A DNA stretch of 64,000 bases, taken from Amycolatopsis sp. NBC_00345. GTDB lineage: Bacteria; Actinomycetota; Actinomycetes; Mycobacteriales; Pseudonocardiaceae. A program made the position numbers and the translations under genes. Every line of letters starts with the position of its first letter. The stretch's first letter is position 1. The notes under the pieces are model-generated. The model did no database searches. It was not told the origin of the DNA and saw only the letters and a list, made by a program, of their open reading frames with translations. Location of the stretch: NCBI RefSeq assembly GCF_036116635.1, contig NZ_CP107995.1, positions 496,001 to 560,000 on the forward strand, in the 5' to 3' direction. Of this stretch, positions 34,267-41,805 are shown piece by piece.

Positions 34267-35532
34267 TCAGGAAGCCACGGTCTGCAGGGCCTTGACCAGT
34301 GCCGCCGCGGTGAGCTCGACCTGCCATGTCCGGGCGCCGCCCGCGCGCAGGGCCTCGGCGACCACGTCTTCGGACAGCGTGGCCGGCGGGCGCCAGCAGG
34401 TACGGCGGACCAGGTCCGGCAGCATCAGGTTCTCCACCGGCAGCCGCCGCTCCTCGGCGATGGCCGCGAGAGCGGCGCGGGCCGCCGACAGCCGGGCGGC
34501 CGCGTCCGGGTCCTTGTCGGCCCAGCGGTTGACCGGCGGCGGGCCGTCGTTGGACTGGGCGGCCGTCGGCAGCTCACTCGCCGGCAGCGCCTTCGCCGCC
34601 TGCAGGTGACGCAGCCAGCTCGCGGTGTACTTGCGCTGCACCCGGCCGCTGAACACGGGCAGGGCCTGCAGCTCTTCGACGGTCTTCGGGTCGGCCGTCA
34701 CGGCGTTGATGATCGCGCTGTCGGGCAGCACCCGGCTCGGCGCGCGGTCGCGCTTGCGGGCCAGCTCGTCGCGGGCCTGCCACAGCTCACGCACGGCGGC
34801 CAGGCCACGCGGGCTGCGAATCTTGTGCACGCCGGAGGTCCGGCGCCACGGCTCGGCGCGCGGCGCGGGCGGCGGGGCGGTGCGGACGGCCTCGAACTCC
34901 TGCCGCGCCCACTCCAGCTTGCCCTGCGCCTCCAGCTCCACCTCGAGCCGCTCGCGCAGCTCGTTCAGCAGCTCGACGTCGAGGGCGGCGTAGTTGAGCC
35001 AGTCCACCGGCAGCGGCCGCTTCGACCAGTCCGCGGCGCTGTGCCCCTTTTCCAGCGTGTAGCCGAGCAGCAGCTCCACCAGCGTGCCGAGCGCGACCCG
35101 CTCGTAGCCCGCCAGCCGTCCGGCCAGTTCGGTGTCGAACAGGGACTTGGGGTGCAGGTCCAGCTCGGCCAGGCACGGCAGGTCCTGGGACGCGGCGTGC
35201 AGCACCCACTCGGTGTCGTTGAGGACCTCGCGCAGCGGCGCCAGCTCGCCGTCGAGGGCGATCGGGTCGATCAGCACCGTGCCGGAGCCTTCACGGCGGA
35301 GCTGGACGAGGTAGGCCTTGGGCCAGTAGCGGTAGCCGGACGCCCGTTCGGTGTCCACGGCCACGGCGCCGGTCCCGGCGGCGAGCCGCGCGCACGCCTC
35401 GGCGAGAGCGGCCGCGTCGGTCACCACGGGCGGAGTGCCCTCGGTGGGTTCGCGTAGCAGCACAGGTGATCCAGCGGCCTCGGTGGTGTTGTCTCCGGTC
35501 CGGGCGCCGTCCGCCTGTGCACTGCTTTCCAT
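34267..35532 (-). CDS. rnd: Ribonuclease D-like 3'-5' exoribonuclease with HRDC domain
   Basis: 421 aa. The DEDDy exonuclease domain shows VDTERASGYRY (Exo I D and E), WVLHAASQDLPCLAEL (Exo II Asp) and WLNYAALDVELL (Exo III Y-x3-D). An HRDC domain follows (REL WQARDELARKRDRAPSRVLPDSAIINAVTADPKTVEELQALPVFSGRV). The C-terminus is extended and mostly helical. It trims tRNA and other structured RNA 3' ends. Part of the conserved core neighbourhood of hemE and dxs. The upstream sequence lacks a good Shine-Dalgarno, and TAGGGT lies 8 nt before the ATG, so a leaderless mRNA is possible. Confidence 0.9.
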   Translation of the reverse strand: MESSAQADGARTGDNTTEAAGSPVLLREPTEGTPPVVTDAAALAEACARLAAGTGAVAVDTERASGYRYWPKAYLVQLRREGSGTVLIDPIALDGELAPLREVLNDTEWVLHAASQDLPCLAELDLHPKSLFDTELAGRLAGYERVALGTLVELLLGYTLEKGHSAADWSKRPLPVDWLNYAALDVELLNELRERLEVELEAQGKLEWARQEFEAVRTAPPPAPRAEPWRRTSGVHKIRSPRGLAAVRELWQARDELARKRDRAPSRVLPDSAIINAVTADPKTVEELQALPVFSGRVQRKYTASWLRHLQAAKALPASELPTAAQSNDGPPPVNRWADKDPDAAARLSAARAALAAIAEERRLPVENLMLPDLVRRTCWRPPATLSEDVVAEALRAGGARTWQVELTAAALVKALQTVAS

Positions 35533-35603
35533 GACTGACGACCCTACGGGACGGGCGTACCGCGCCTGGTCCGCCCGCCCCGCAGGGACTTCGTTCGCCT
35601 TCG

Positions 35604-36320
35604 TCAGCGGATCACACCGGCTCGCATGGCCAACGCGACCATCTGGGCCCGGTCACCCGTGCCGAGCTTGCGCCCGATCCGGGAGAGGTGCGACTTGACG
35701 GTGAGAGCGGAGAGCGAAAGCTCCTCGCCGATCTCCTTGTTGGACTGCCCGTCTGCGACGAGCTGCAGCACCTCGACCTCGCGGGCGGAAAGCTCGCGCG
35801 GGGTGTTGTCGGTGCCCGCGACCCGCGTGCCGGTCGCCAGGACCGGGGCCACGCTCGGATCGGCGTACACGCCGCCTTCCAGGACCCTGCGCACGCCGTC
35901 GGTCACCACGACCGGCGACGCGGACTTGAGCAGGTATGCCTGGGCGCCGGCCTGGAACGCCGACCTGACCGCATACGGGTCGTCGGACGATGCGAGCACC
36001 ACAACACGAGGCCAGCCGTGGCTACGGAGTTCCGTAACCAGCTCGATGCCGCTGCCATCTGGCAGTCCGAGATCGAGGATCGCCAGGTCGCATGGCCCAG
36101 TGGCCTGCGCTCGCGCCCTCGCCTCGGCCACCGTGGCGGCCTCGTGGACGGTACCCGCACCCATCTGTGCGAGTCTTGCTGCGATTGCCTCCCTCAACAG
36201 CGGGTGGTCATCGACCACCAGCACGGAAAAAAGCTCTTCCCGCGGGTGCGGAACCATGCTCGCCGGCAAAGCACCGGCTGGCGTGGATCGAACGGCCTGA
36301 GATAAGCCGACGGTAGCCAC
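35604..36320 (-). CDS. LuxR/NarL-family response regulator, orphan
   Basis: 238 aa from GTG 36320 (AGGGAGG 7 nt upstream). A 31-residue leader precedes a receiver domain (VLVVDDHPLLREAIAARL, phospho-acceptor in DLAILDLGLPDGSG, Lys in QAYLLKSASP). The C-terminal LuxR HTH is LSAREVEVLQLVADGQSNKEIGEELSLSALTVKSHLSRIGRKLG. No kinase gene is nearby. It sits inside the conserved RNase D-DUF3000 interval, with a long 5' region that could hold regulation. Base composition of the gene and its leader is less GC-biased than the neighbours, with more AT-ending codons. Confidence 0.9.
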   Translation of the reverse strand: MATVGLSQAVRSTPAGALPASMVPHPREELFSVLVVDDHPLLREAIAARLAQMGAGTVHEAATVAEARARAQATGPCDLAILDLGLPDGSGIELVTELRSHGWPRVVVLASSDDPYAVRSAFQAGAQAYLLKSASPVVVTDGVRRVLEGGVYADPSVAPVLATGTRVAGTDNTPRELSAREVEVLQLVADGQSNKEIGEELSLSALTVKSHLSRIGRKLGTGDRAQMVALAMRAGVIR

Positions 36321-36994
36321 GTCACTACCTCCCTGGAGTCGGTCGTGCCCCCCGACCGGCACCGGGACCTTCGGCCGTTCAGCCGCGCCAGCTTTAGACC
36401 GAAAGTGGTGTCGTCGAAGGCACTGTAGCCGCCCTGGGGCCGTTACGGGGGGATCGAATGGGTATCTATCTGAAACGACTCGTCACTCAGGGAGTTCGTT
36501 GTAACACGATCGGGCTAGTACCGAGCCGCTCGCTAACACATCGGCTCACCGGGGCGATGCAACAGAGTTACCGGAGTCGAAACGGCCGTGCAGATGGCCC
36601 GTGCAGCTGCGGATGCTTCCGCCCGGACGGCCCAAGGCCGGCCCGCCGAACCCGGAAAGTGGCCCCGGCCGGGGCAAGATCATCTTTATTCACGTTTGCC
36701 CGGACGACCCCGATACTGCTCTCGGTGATCGCCGCGGTGCCGGCCCCGCCCCGGGTGGCGGCACCTTGGCCGTGACCAGGGAATGACGCCGGGTGATCAT
36801 GGGGTGTTCACGAAAGTGAACGTCCGCCCGTGCTAGTGCGTGCGGTCCCAGGTGGACGGACGTGAAACGACCTCAGGATCGCGCGCGAGCGGTCTCCGGT
36901 GGATCAGTTGTCCAGACCACGTGGGGGTCGCCAGGGCGCGCTCAGGGCGCGGGAGGCCCGTTCAGCGGCTTCCCGACCGGGTGAACTTGGGAAA
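36321..36994. other. 674-bp non-coding interval
   Basis: No convincing gene. Codon use in the frames present is unlike the neighbours. On the minus strand TACAGT (36427-36422) is a possible -10 for the response regulator, about 100 nt before its start. GTTCAC-GAAA-GTGAAC (36806-36821) is a short hairpin with a GNRA-type loop, or a palindromic protein site. The region around 36450-36570 is clearly less GC-rich than its surroundings. Confidence 0.6.
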
Positions 36995-37558
36995 TCAGGA
37001 GCTCTGGCGCTGCTCGAACAGCGTCACGCCGACCGGCGGCAGGCCCACGACGCTCGCCATGACCTGGCAGAACGCGTACCCGTGCGCCCGCAGCGCCGAG
37101 TCCGTGGGCGTCCAGGACGCCCGCAGTTCCAGGTCGTCGGTGCGGGACGGCCCCGCGATGTCGCCGAACCGCGCCGACGAGGTCTCGGTGACCGTGCCGC
37201 CCAGCGCGGTCCAGGTCGCGCCGGACGCCTCGAGCGCGTCGGTCAGCCACGACCAGCCGACGGCCGGCAGGAACGGATCGGTGGCCAGCTCGTTGTCCAG
37301 CTCCGCGCGCACGTACATGACCAGGCGGAGCACACCGTCCCAGCCTTCCTGGCCGTCCGGGTCGTGCAGCAGGACCAGCCGGCCGGACGCCAGCACGTCC
37401 GCCGGGCCCGAAACCTCGCAGCTCACCGCGTACGACCAGGGGGCGAGCCGCTGCGGCGCGCGCATCGACTCCAGCTGCACCTCCGGGCGGGGCCGGACGG
37501 ACTGCAGCGCCGCGACGGCTTCGCGGAATAGCTCGGGCACTGGCGTCATCGCGGTCAC
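36995..37558 (-). CDS. DUF3000 family protein
   Basis: 187 aa from GTG 37558. TACAGT (37570-37565) lies 6 nt before this codon and no Shine-Dalgarno exists, so a leaderless start is proposed; ATG 37549 is the alternative. Family features: PELFREAVAALQSVRPRPEVQLESMRAPQRLAPWSYAVSCEV, GRLVLLHDPDGQEGWDGVLRLVMYVRAELD, VGWSWLTDALEASGA and LRASWTPTDSALRAHGYAFCQVMASVVGLPPVGV. Function unknown. It is strictly actinobacterial and normally near RNase D and hemE, as here. Confidence 0.88.
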   Translation of the reverse strand: MTAMTPVPELFREAVAALQSVRPRPEVQLESMRAPQRLAPWSYAVSCEVSGPADVLASGRLVLLHDPDGQEGWDGVLRLVMYVRAELDNELATDPFLPAVGWSWLTDALEASGATWTALGGTVTETSSARFGDIAGPSRTDDLELRASWTPTDSALRAHGYAFCQVMASVVGLPPVGVTLFEQRQSS

Positions 37559-37700
37559 AGAACGACTGTAGGGCGGCAACGCCCGGTTGCGGCCGCAGGC
37601 GCGCCGAGGGACCCCCGACCGGCCGAGCCCCGCGATGACGACGTTGTCGGGCGGCTCCGGGAACGTGGGTGGCCAGGTGCTGGTGAGGGCCCTATGGGTT

Positions 37701-37752
37701 ATTTACTCCGGTTGTAGTGGTCTGGGGGGAGACCACTACAACCGGAGTAAAT
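37701..37752. repeat. Perfect 23-bp hairpin with G6 loop
   Basis: ATTTACTCCGGTTGTAGTGG-TCT (37701-37723) is perfectly complementary to 37730-37752 with GGGGGG between. The stem is only about 40-45% GC, which is striking in this genome. It is far from either flanking stop codon and lies upstream of both flanking genes, so it is not an ordinary terminator. Confidence 0.9.
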
Positions 37753-37777
37753 GAGGCGTAGGGCGCGCGGCGGCAAA

Positions 37778-37840
37778 GGTGGTGTTGAGGTCGCCGCAGG
37801 TGGTGTTGAGGTGGCCGCGGGTGGTGTTGAAGTGGCGCTG
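37778..37840. repeat. Three 21-bp tandem repeats
   Basis: GGTGGTGTTGAGGTCGCCGC-A at 37778-37798 is followed by close copies at 37799-37819 and 37820-37840. The first two differ at two positions and the third is more diverged at its end. A fourth partial copy (GGTGGCGTTG) starts near 37850. Confidence 0.85.
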
Positions 37841-37988
37841 TCGCTTCGAGGTGGCGTTGTCGCTCGGGACGCCGCGGTCCGGCCGCCGGAGGGTAGAGCC
37901 GGTTCTCGCGTCGGAGTGACCGGGCGTTCCCTCCGACCTTGCGGTGACGTCGTGAGCGGCGTCGCGGTGGCGCACCGGCACTGCAGCC

Positions 37989-38490
37989 CTCCGGCATTGC
38001 CCCGCCTCCGGCATTGCCCCGCCTCCGGCATCGCAACCCCTCCGGCGCCGCTCCGTCTCCGGCGTCGAGTTGCTCCGGCATCGGAACCCTCTGGTACCGC
38101 GTCGTCTCCAGTGTCGAGCTGCTCCGGCACCACTTCCGGCCCGGCCTCGGCACCGAACCGCCTCCGGTGTCGAGTCGCTCCAGCACCGCAGCCCTCCAGC
38201 ACCGCAGCCCTCCAGCACCGCAGCCCTCCGGCACCGCGCAGCCCATCCGGCACCGCCCTGCCTCCGGCACCGCCCTGCCTCCGGCATTGAGCCACTTCGG
38301 CACTGCGCCCCTCCGGCATCGAGCCGCCCGGCCTTCTGTACTGCCCCGTCTCTGACCCGCCCCACCTCTGACCCGCCCCACTTCTGGCCCCGCCCCACCT
38401 CGGGCCCCGACTCCCGCCCCATCTCCGGTACTGAACCGCTCCGGCACCACCTCCGGCCCGACCTCGGCACCGAACCGCCTCCGGCACCAC
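37989..38490. repeat. 16-17 bp imperfect tandem repeat array
   Basis: Units begin CTCCGG and follow the form CTCCGGCAYYGNNCCNC. Unit starts at 37989, 38006, 38023, 38040 and 38057 are exactly 17 nt apart. Later starts such as 38162, 38178, 38194, 38210 and 38226 are 16 nt apart. CTCCAGCACCGCAGCC is repeated identically three times (38178-38225). About 20 clear units reach 38330; more degenerate ones (CTCTGACCCGCCCCAC type) extend towards hemE. No unique spacers lie between units. Confidence 0.85.
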
Positions 38491-38535
38491 CTCCGGTGCC
38501 GACCCGGGCCGAGCCCGGCCCGGCCGAGTGGGACG

Positions 38536-39603
38536 ATGGAAACCGTGCCCCAGCTTTCTTCTTCGCCTGCCTCGATCCGTCGCGACCTCGGGGGGTCGCC
38601 GTTCCTGGCGGCGGCCCGTGGTGAGCGGCCCGCTCGCACTCCGGTCTGGTTCATGCGCCAGGCCGGGCGCTCGTTGCCGGAGTACCGCAAGCTGCGTGAG
38701 GGCGTCGCGATGCTCGACGCGTGCTTCGACCCCGAGATGCTGGCCGAGATCACGCTGCAGCCGGTCCGTCGGCACGGCGTGGACGCGGCCGTCCTGTTCA
38801 GCGACATCGTGGTGCCGCTGAAGGCGGCGGGCCTGGACATCGACATCGTGCCGGGCACCGGGCCCGTGGTGGCCGAGCCGGTGCGCGACGCCGCGGCCGT
38901 GCGGGCGCTGCCGCTGCTCGAGACGGAGCAGGTGGCGCGCGTCGCCGAGGGGGTCGGGCTGCTGGTCGAGCGGCTGGGGACGACGCCGCTGATCGGGTTC
39001 GCCGGTGCGCCGTTCACGCTGGCCAGCTACCTCATCGAGGGCGGGCCGAGCCGCAACCACGAACACACCAAGGCGCTCATGCACTCCGAGCCCGCGCTGT
39101 GGCACGAGCTCGCGGGGCGGCTCGCCGACATCGCGCTGACCTTCCTGCGCGCGCAGCTCGACGCGGGCGTCGACGCGATCCAGCTCTTCGACTCGTGGGC
39201 GGGCGCGCTGTCCGAGCGCGACTACCGCGAGTTCGTCCAGCCGCACTCGGCGAAGGTGCTCGCTGGCGTCGCGAACTACGGCGTGCCGCGGATCCACTTC
39301 GGCGTCGGCACCGGCGAGCTGCTGGTCGCGATGCGCGAGGCGGGCGCGGACGTGATGGGCGTCGACTGGCGGATCCCGCTGGACGAGGCCGTGCGCAGGC
39401 TCGGCGGCTCGGCCGTGGTCCAGGGCAACCTCGACCCGGCGCTGCTGTACGCGTCGTGGCCGGTGCTCGAGGCCGAGGTCCGCCGGATCGTCGAGGAGGG
39501 CCGCTCGGCCGAGGGGCACATCTTCAACCTGGGCCACGGGGTGCTGCCCAGCGTGGAGCCCGAGGTGCTGGCCCGGGTGGTCGAGCTGGTGCACTCGCTG
39601 TGA
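38536..39603 (+). CDS. hemE: Uroporphyrinogen decarboxylase
   Basis: 355 aa, ATG start (GTG 38545 alternative). Signature motifs: TPVWFMRQAGRSLPEYRKLR near the N-terminus (substrate Arg residues), LFSDIVVPLKAAGLDIDIVPGTGPVV (catalytic Asp region), IGFAGAPFTLASYLIEGGPSRNHEHTK, and IFNLGHGVLPSVEPEVLARVV at the end. It decarboxylates uroporphyrinogen III to coproporphyrinogen III. It overlaps the next heme gene by 4 nt. The unusually long repeat-rich region upstream would be its leader or promoter area. Confidence 0.96.
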   Translation: METVPQLSSSPASIRRDLGGSPFLAAARGERPARTPVWFMRQAGRSLPEYRKLREGVAMLDACFDPEMLAEITLQPVRRHGVDAAVLFSDIVVPLKAAGLDIDIVPGTGPVVAEPVRDAAAVRALPLLETEQVARVAEGVGLLVERLGTTPLIGFAGAPFTLASYLIEGGPSRNHEHTKALMHSEPALWHELAGRLADIALTFLRAQLDAGVDAIQLFDSWAGALSERDYREFVQPHSAKVLAGVANYGVPRIHFGVGTGELLVAMREAGADVMGVDWRIPLDEAVRRLGGSAVVQGNLDPALLYASWPVLEAEVRRIVEEGRSAEGHIFNLGHGVLPSVEPEVLARVVELVHSL

Positions 39604-41015
39604 CCCGCCGGGTCGCCGTCGTCGGCGGGGGCATCTCCGGGCTGGTCGCGGCGTATCGGCTGCGCACGCTGCTCGGCGACGACGTCGCGATCACCGTCTT
39701 CGAGGGCACGCCCGCGGTCGGCGGCAAGCTGCGCACGGCCGAGGTGGGCGGCGTCCGTTACGACGTCGGCGCGGAGGCGTTCCTGGCGCGCCGGCCGGAG
39801 ATGACGGCGCTGGCCGCCGAGGTCGGCCTCGGCGAGCGGCTGGTGCACCCGACGACGGCGCGCGCGAAGATCCACGCCGGCGGCACGGTGCTGGGCTTGC
39901 CGCCGGGCACGGTGATGGGCGTGCCCGCGTCGGCCGACGCGGTGGCCGGGGTGCTGTCCGAGGACGGCCGCCGCGCCGTCGAGAAGGAGCGCTCGCTGGG
40001 GCCGGTGGACCTGGCCGGCGACGACGTTCCGCTCGGTCCGCTGCTGCGCGGCCGGTTCGGCGACGAGCTGGTGGACCGGCTGGTCGACCCGCTGCTCGGC
40101 GGCGTCTACGCGGGCGGCGCCGACGGCCTCGGCCTGCGCGCGACGATGCCCGGCCTGGCCAACGCGGTGGCGGGCGGCGCGGCCTCGCTCACCGAGGCCG
40201 CGGAGTCCTTGCTGCCCAAGACCCCTGGCCGCCCGGCGCCGGTGTTCGGCACGCTGACCGGCGGCTTGTCGGGGCTGCTCGAACGGCTGCTGGAGCTTTC
40301 CGGCGCCACGCTGCGGACGTCGGCGACCGTGCGCGCGCTGACCCGGACCGCGGCGGGCTGGCGGCTGGACGTCGGCGCAGCCGCACCGGCGCACGCGCCC
40401 GAGGGCACCCCGGTGGACGTCGACGCGGTGCTGCTCGCCGTGCCCGCGCCGGCCGCAAGGCGGCTGCTCGACGGGGTCGTCCCGGCTGCGTCGACGGCGT
40501 TCGGCGAGGTGGAGCTGGCGTCCATGGCCGTGGTCGCGCTGGCGCTGCCGCCGGGCACCGAGCTGCCGGACGCCTCGGGGATTCTGATCGGCGCGGGGGA
40601 GCGGGACGCCTCGGGCGTGCCGTACGCGGCGAAGGCGTTCACCTTCTCCTCCAACAAATGGGCGCACTACGGCGGGGAGGGCCCGGTCCTGGTCCGCGGC
40701 TCTGTCGGCCGCTTCGGCGAGCCCGGCGCCCTGAACGGCGACGACGACGGGCTGGTCCGGGCGGTCCGCGACGACCTCGCGCGCCTGACCGGCGTGACCG
40801 TCGAGCCGATCGACACCCTCGTCACGCGCTGGGGCGGCGGCCTGCCGCAGTACGGCGCGGGGCACCTGGGGCGGGTCGAGCGGATCGAGCGCGCCGTCGC
40901 CGAGGTGCCGGGCCTGGCCGTCGCGGGCGCGACCCTGCACGGCGTGGGGCTGCCCGCGTGCGTCGCCACCGCGGACGCGGCCGCACGGCGGATCGCGGAC
41001 CAGCTGCGGGACTGA
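39600..41015 (+). CDS. hemY: HemY-type oxygen-dependent porphyrinogen oxidase (coproporphyrinogen III oxidase)
   Basis: 471 aa from GTG 39600 (overlaps hemE stop). The FAD Rossmann start RRVAVVGGGISGLVAAYRL is followed by ITVFEGTPAVGGKLRTAEVGGVRYDVGAEAFLARRPEM. The C-terminus has PGLAVAGATLHGVGLPACVATADAAARRI, typical of HemY/PPOX. In Actinobacteria with HemQ this enzyme oxidises coproporphyrinogen III to coproporphyrin III (CgoX role), not protoporphyrinogen; the adjacent hemQ supports that. The ferrochelatase gene is not in the window. Confidence 0.93.
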   Translation: MTRRVAVVGGGISGLVAAYRLRTLLGDDVAITVFEGTPAVGGKLRTAEVGGVRYDVGAEAFLARRPEMTALAAEVGLGERLVHPTTARAKIHAGGTVLGLPPGTVMGVPASADAVAGVLSEDGRRAVEKERSLGPVDLAGDDVPLGPLLRGRFGDELVDRLVDPLLGGVYAGGADGLGLRATMPGLANAVAGGAASLTEAAESLLPKTPGRPAPVFGTLTGGLSGLLERLLELSGATLRTSATVRALTRTAAGWRLDVGAAAPAHAPEGTPVDVDAVLLAVPAPAARRLLDGVVPAASTAFGEVELASMAVVALALPPGTELPDASGILIGAGERDASGVPYAAKAFTFSSNKWAHYGGEGPVLVRGSVGRFGEPGALNGDDDGLVRAVRDDLARLTGVTVEPIDTLVTRWGGGLPQYGAGHLGRVERIERAVAEVPGLAVAGATLHGVGLPACVATADAAARRIADQLRD

Positions 41016-41107
41016 GTTGTCCACAGGCCGGGTGGTGCCGGCCCGGTTGTCCACAGTGTGACGGAGGCGCTTGGCGCTCCGGCGCCGCGCAGTGCCAGGA
41101 TGGAGGC

Positions 41108-41800
41108 ATGGCGCGGCTGAACTACAACGAGCTCAACGACAGCATCCGTTACACCACCTGGTCGGTCTTCCGGATCGAGCCGGGACGGCTGGGCGAGGAC
41201 CGCGGGACGGCGGGCCGCGAGACCACCGAGTACCTCGACGGGCTCGAGGCCAAGGGCGTGATCGTGCGCGGGGTCTACGACCTGGCCGCGCTGCGCGCCG
41301 ACGCCGACTACATGATCTGGTGGCACGCCGAGGAAATCGAGCAGGTGCAGGCCGCGTACGCGGGCTTCCGCCACACGCCGCTGGGGCGCGCGTCGACGCC
41401 GGTGTGGAGCCAGACCGCGCTGCACCGGCCCGCGGAGTTCAACAAGAGCCATGTCCCGGCGTTCCTGGCCGGTGAAGAGCCGCGCAAGTACATCTGCGTG
41501 TACCCGTTCGTCCGCTCGTACGAGTGGTACCTGCTGCCCGACGACGAGCGCCGCAAGATGCTCGCCGACCACGGCAAGGAGGCGCGGGACTACCCGGACG
41601 TGCGCGCCAACACCGTCGCGTCCTTCGCGCTCGGCGACTACGAGTGGATCCTCGCCTTCGAGGCCGACGAGCTGCACCGCATCGTCGACCTGATGCGCCA
41701 CCTGCGCGGTACTGAGGCTCGCCGCCACGTGCGCGAGGAGATCCCGTTCTACACGGGCACCCGCGTGCCGCCGGCCGAGCTCGTCGCGGCACTGCCGTAA
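41108..41800 (+). CDS. hemQ: Coproheme decarboxylase (HemQ/ChdC, chlorite dismutase-like fold)
   Basis: 230 aa, ATG start with GGAGG just upstream. Motifs: IRYTTWSVFRIEP at the N-terminus, MIWWHAEEIEQVQ, CVYPFVRSYEWYLLPDDERRKMLADHGKEARDYPDV (catalytic Tyr region and proximal heme His) and SFALGDYEWILAFEADELHRIVDLMRHLR. It converts coproheme to heme b, the last step of the coproporphyrin-dependent route. It lies 92 nt after hemY on the same strand. The next gene (CoA transferase) starts 5 nt after its stop. Confidence 0.94.
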   Translation: MARLNYNELNDSIRYTTWSVFRIEPGRLGEDRGTAGRETTEYLDGLEAKGVIVRGVYDLAALRADADYMIWWHAEEIEQVQAAYAGFRHTPLGRASTPVWSQTALHRPAEFNKSHVPAFLAGEEPRKYICVYPFVRSYEWYLLPDDERRKMLADHGKEARDYPDVRANTVASFALGDYEWILAFEADELHRIVDLMRHLRGTEARRHVREEIPFYTGTRVPPAELVAALP

Positions 41801-41805
41801 CCGCC

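Larger units (their letters stand above)
37559..38535. other. 977-bp repeat-filled divergent intergenic region
   Basis: No gene is supported. The stretch contains, in order, the DUF3000 promoter, a perfect 23-bp hairpin (37701-37752), three 21-bp repeats (37778-37840) and a long array of 16-17 bp imperfect repeats (about 37989-38490) before hemE. Long stop-free frames on the minus strand exist in all three frames only because the repeats lack stops. Their translations are low-complexity and have no domain. Confidence 0.75.

Noticed and set aside
36458..36775. Possible 105-aa protein on the plus strand in the intergenic region
   Set aside because: Codon use unlike neighbours, no Shine-Dalgarno, no domain.
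37989..38490. CRISPR array
   Set aside because: Units are contiguous and imperfect, with no unique spacers and no cas genes in the window.
37692..39594. Long stop-free frames on the minus strand across the 17-bp array and hemE
   Set aside because: Open in all three frames because the repeats lack stops; low-complexity translation, and the rest is antisense to hemE.
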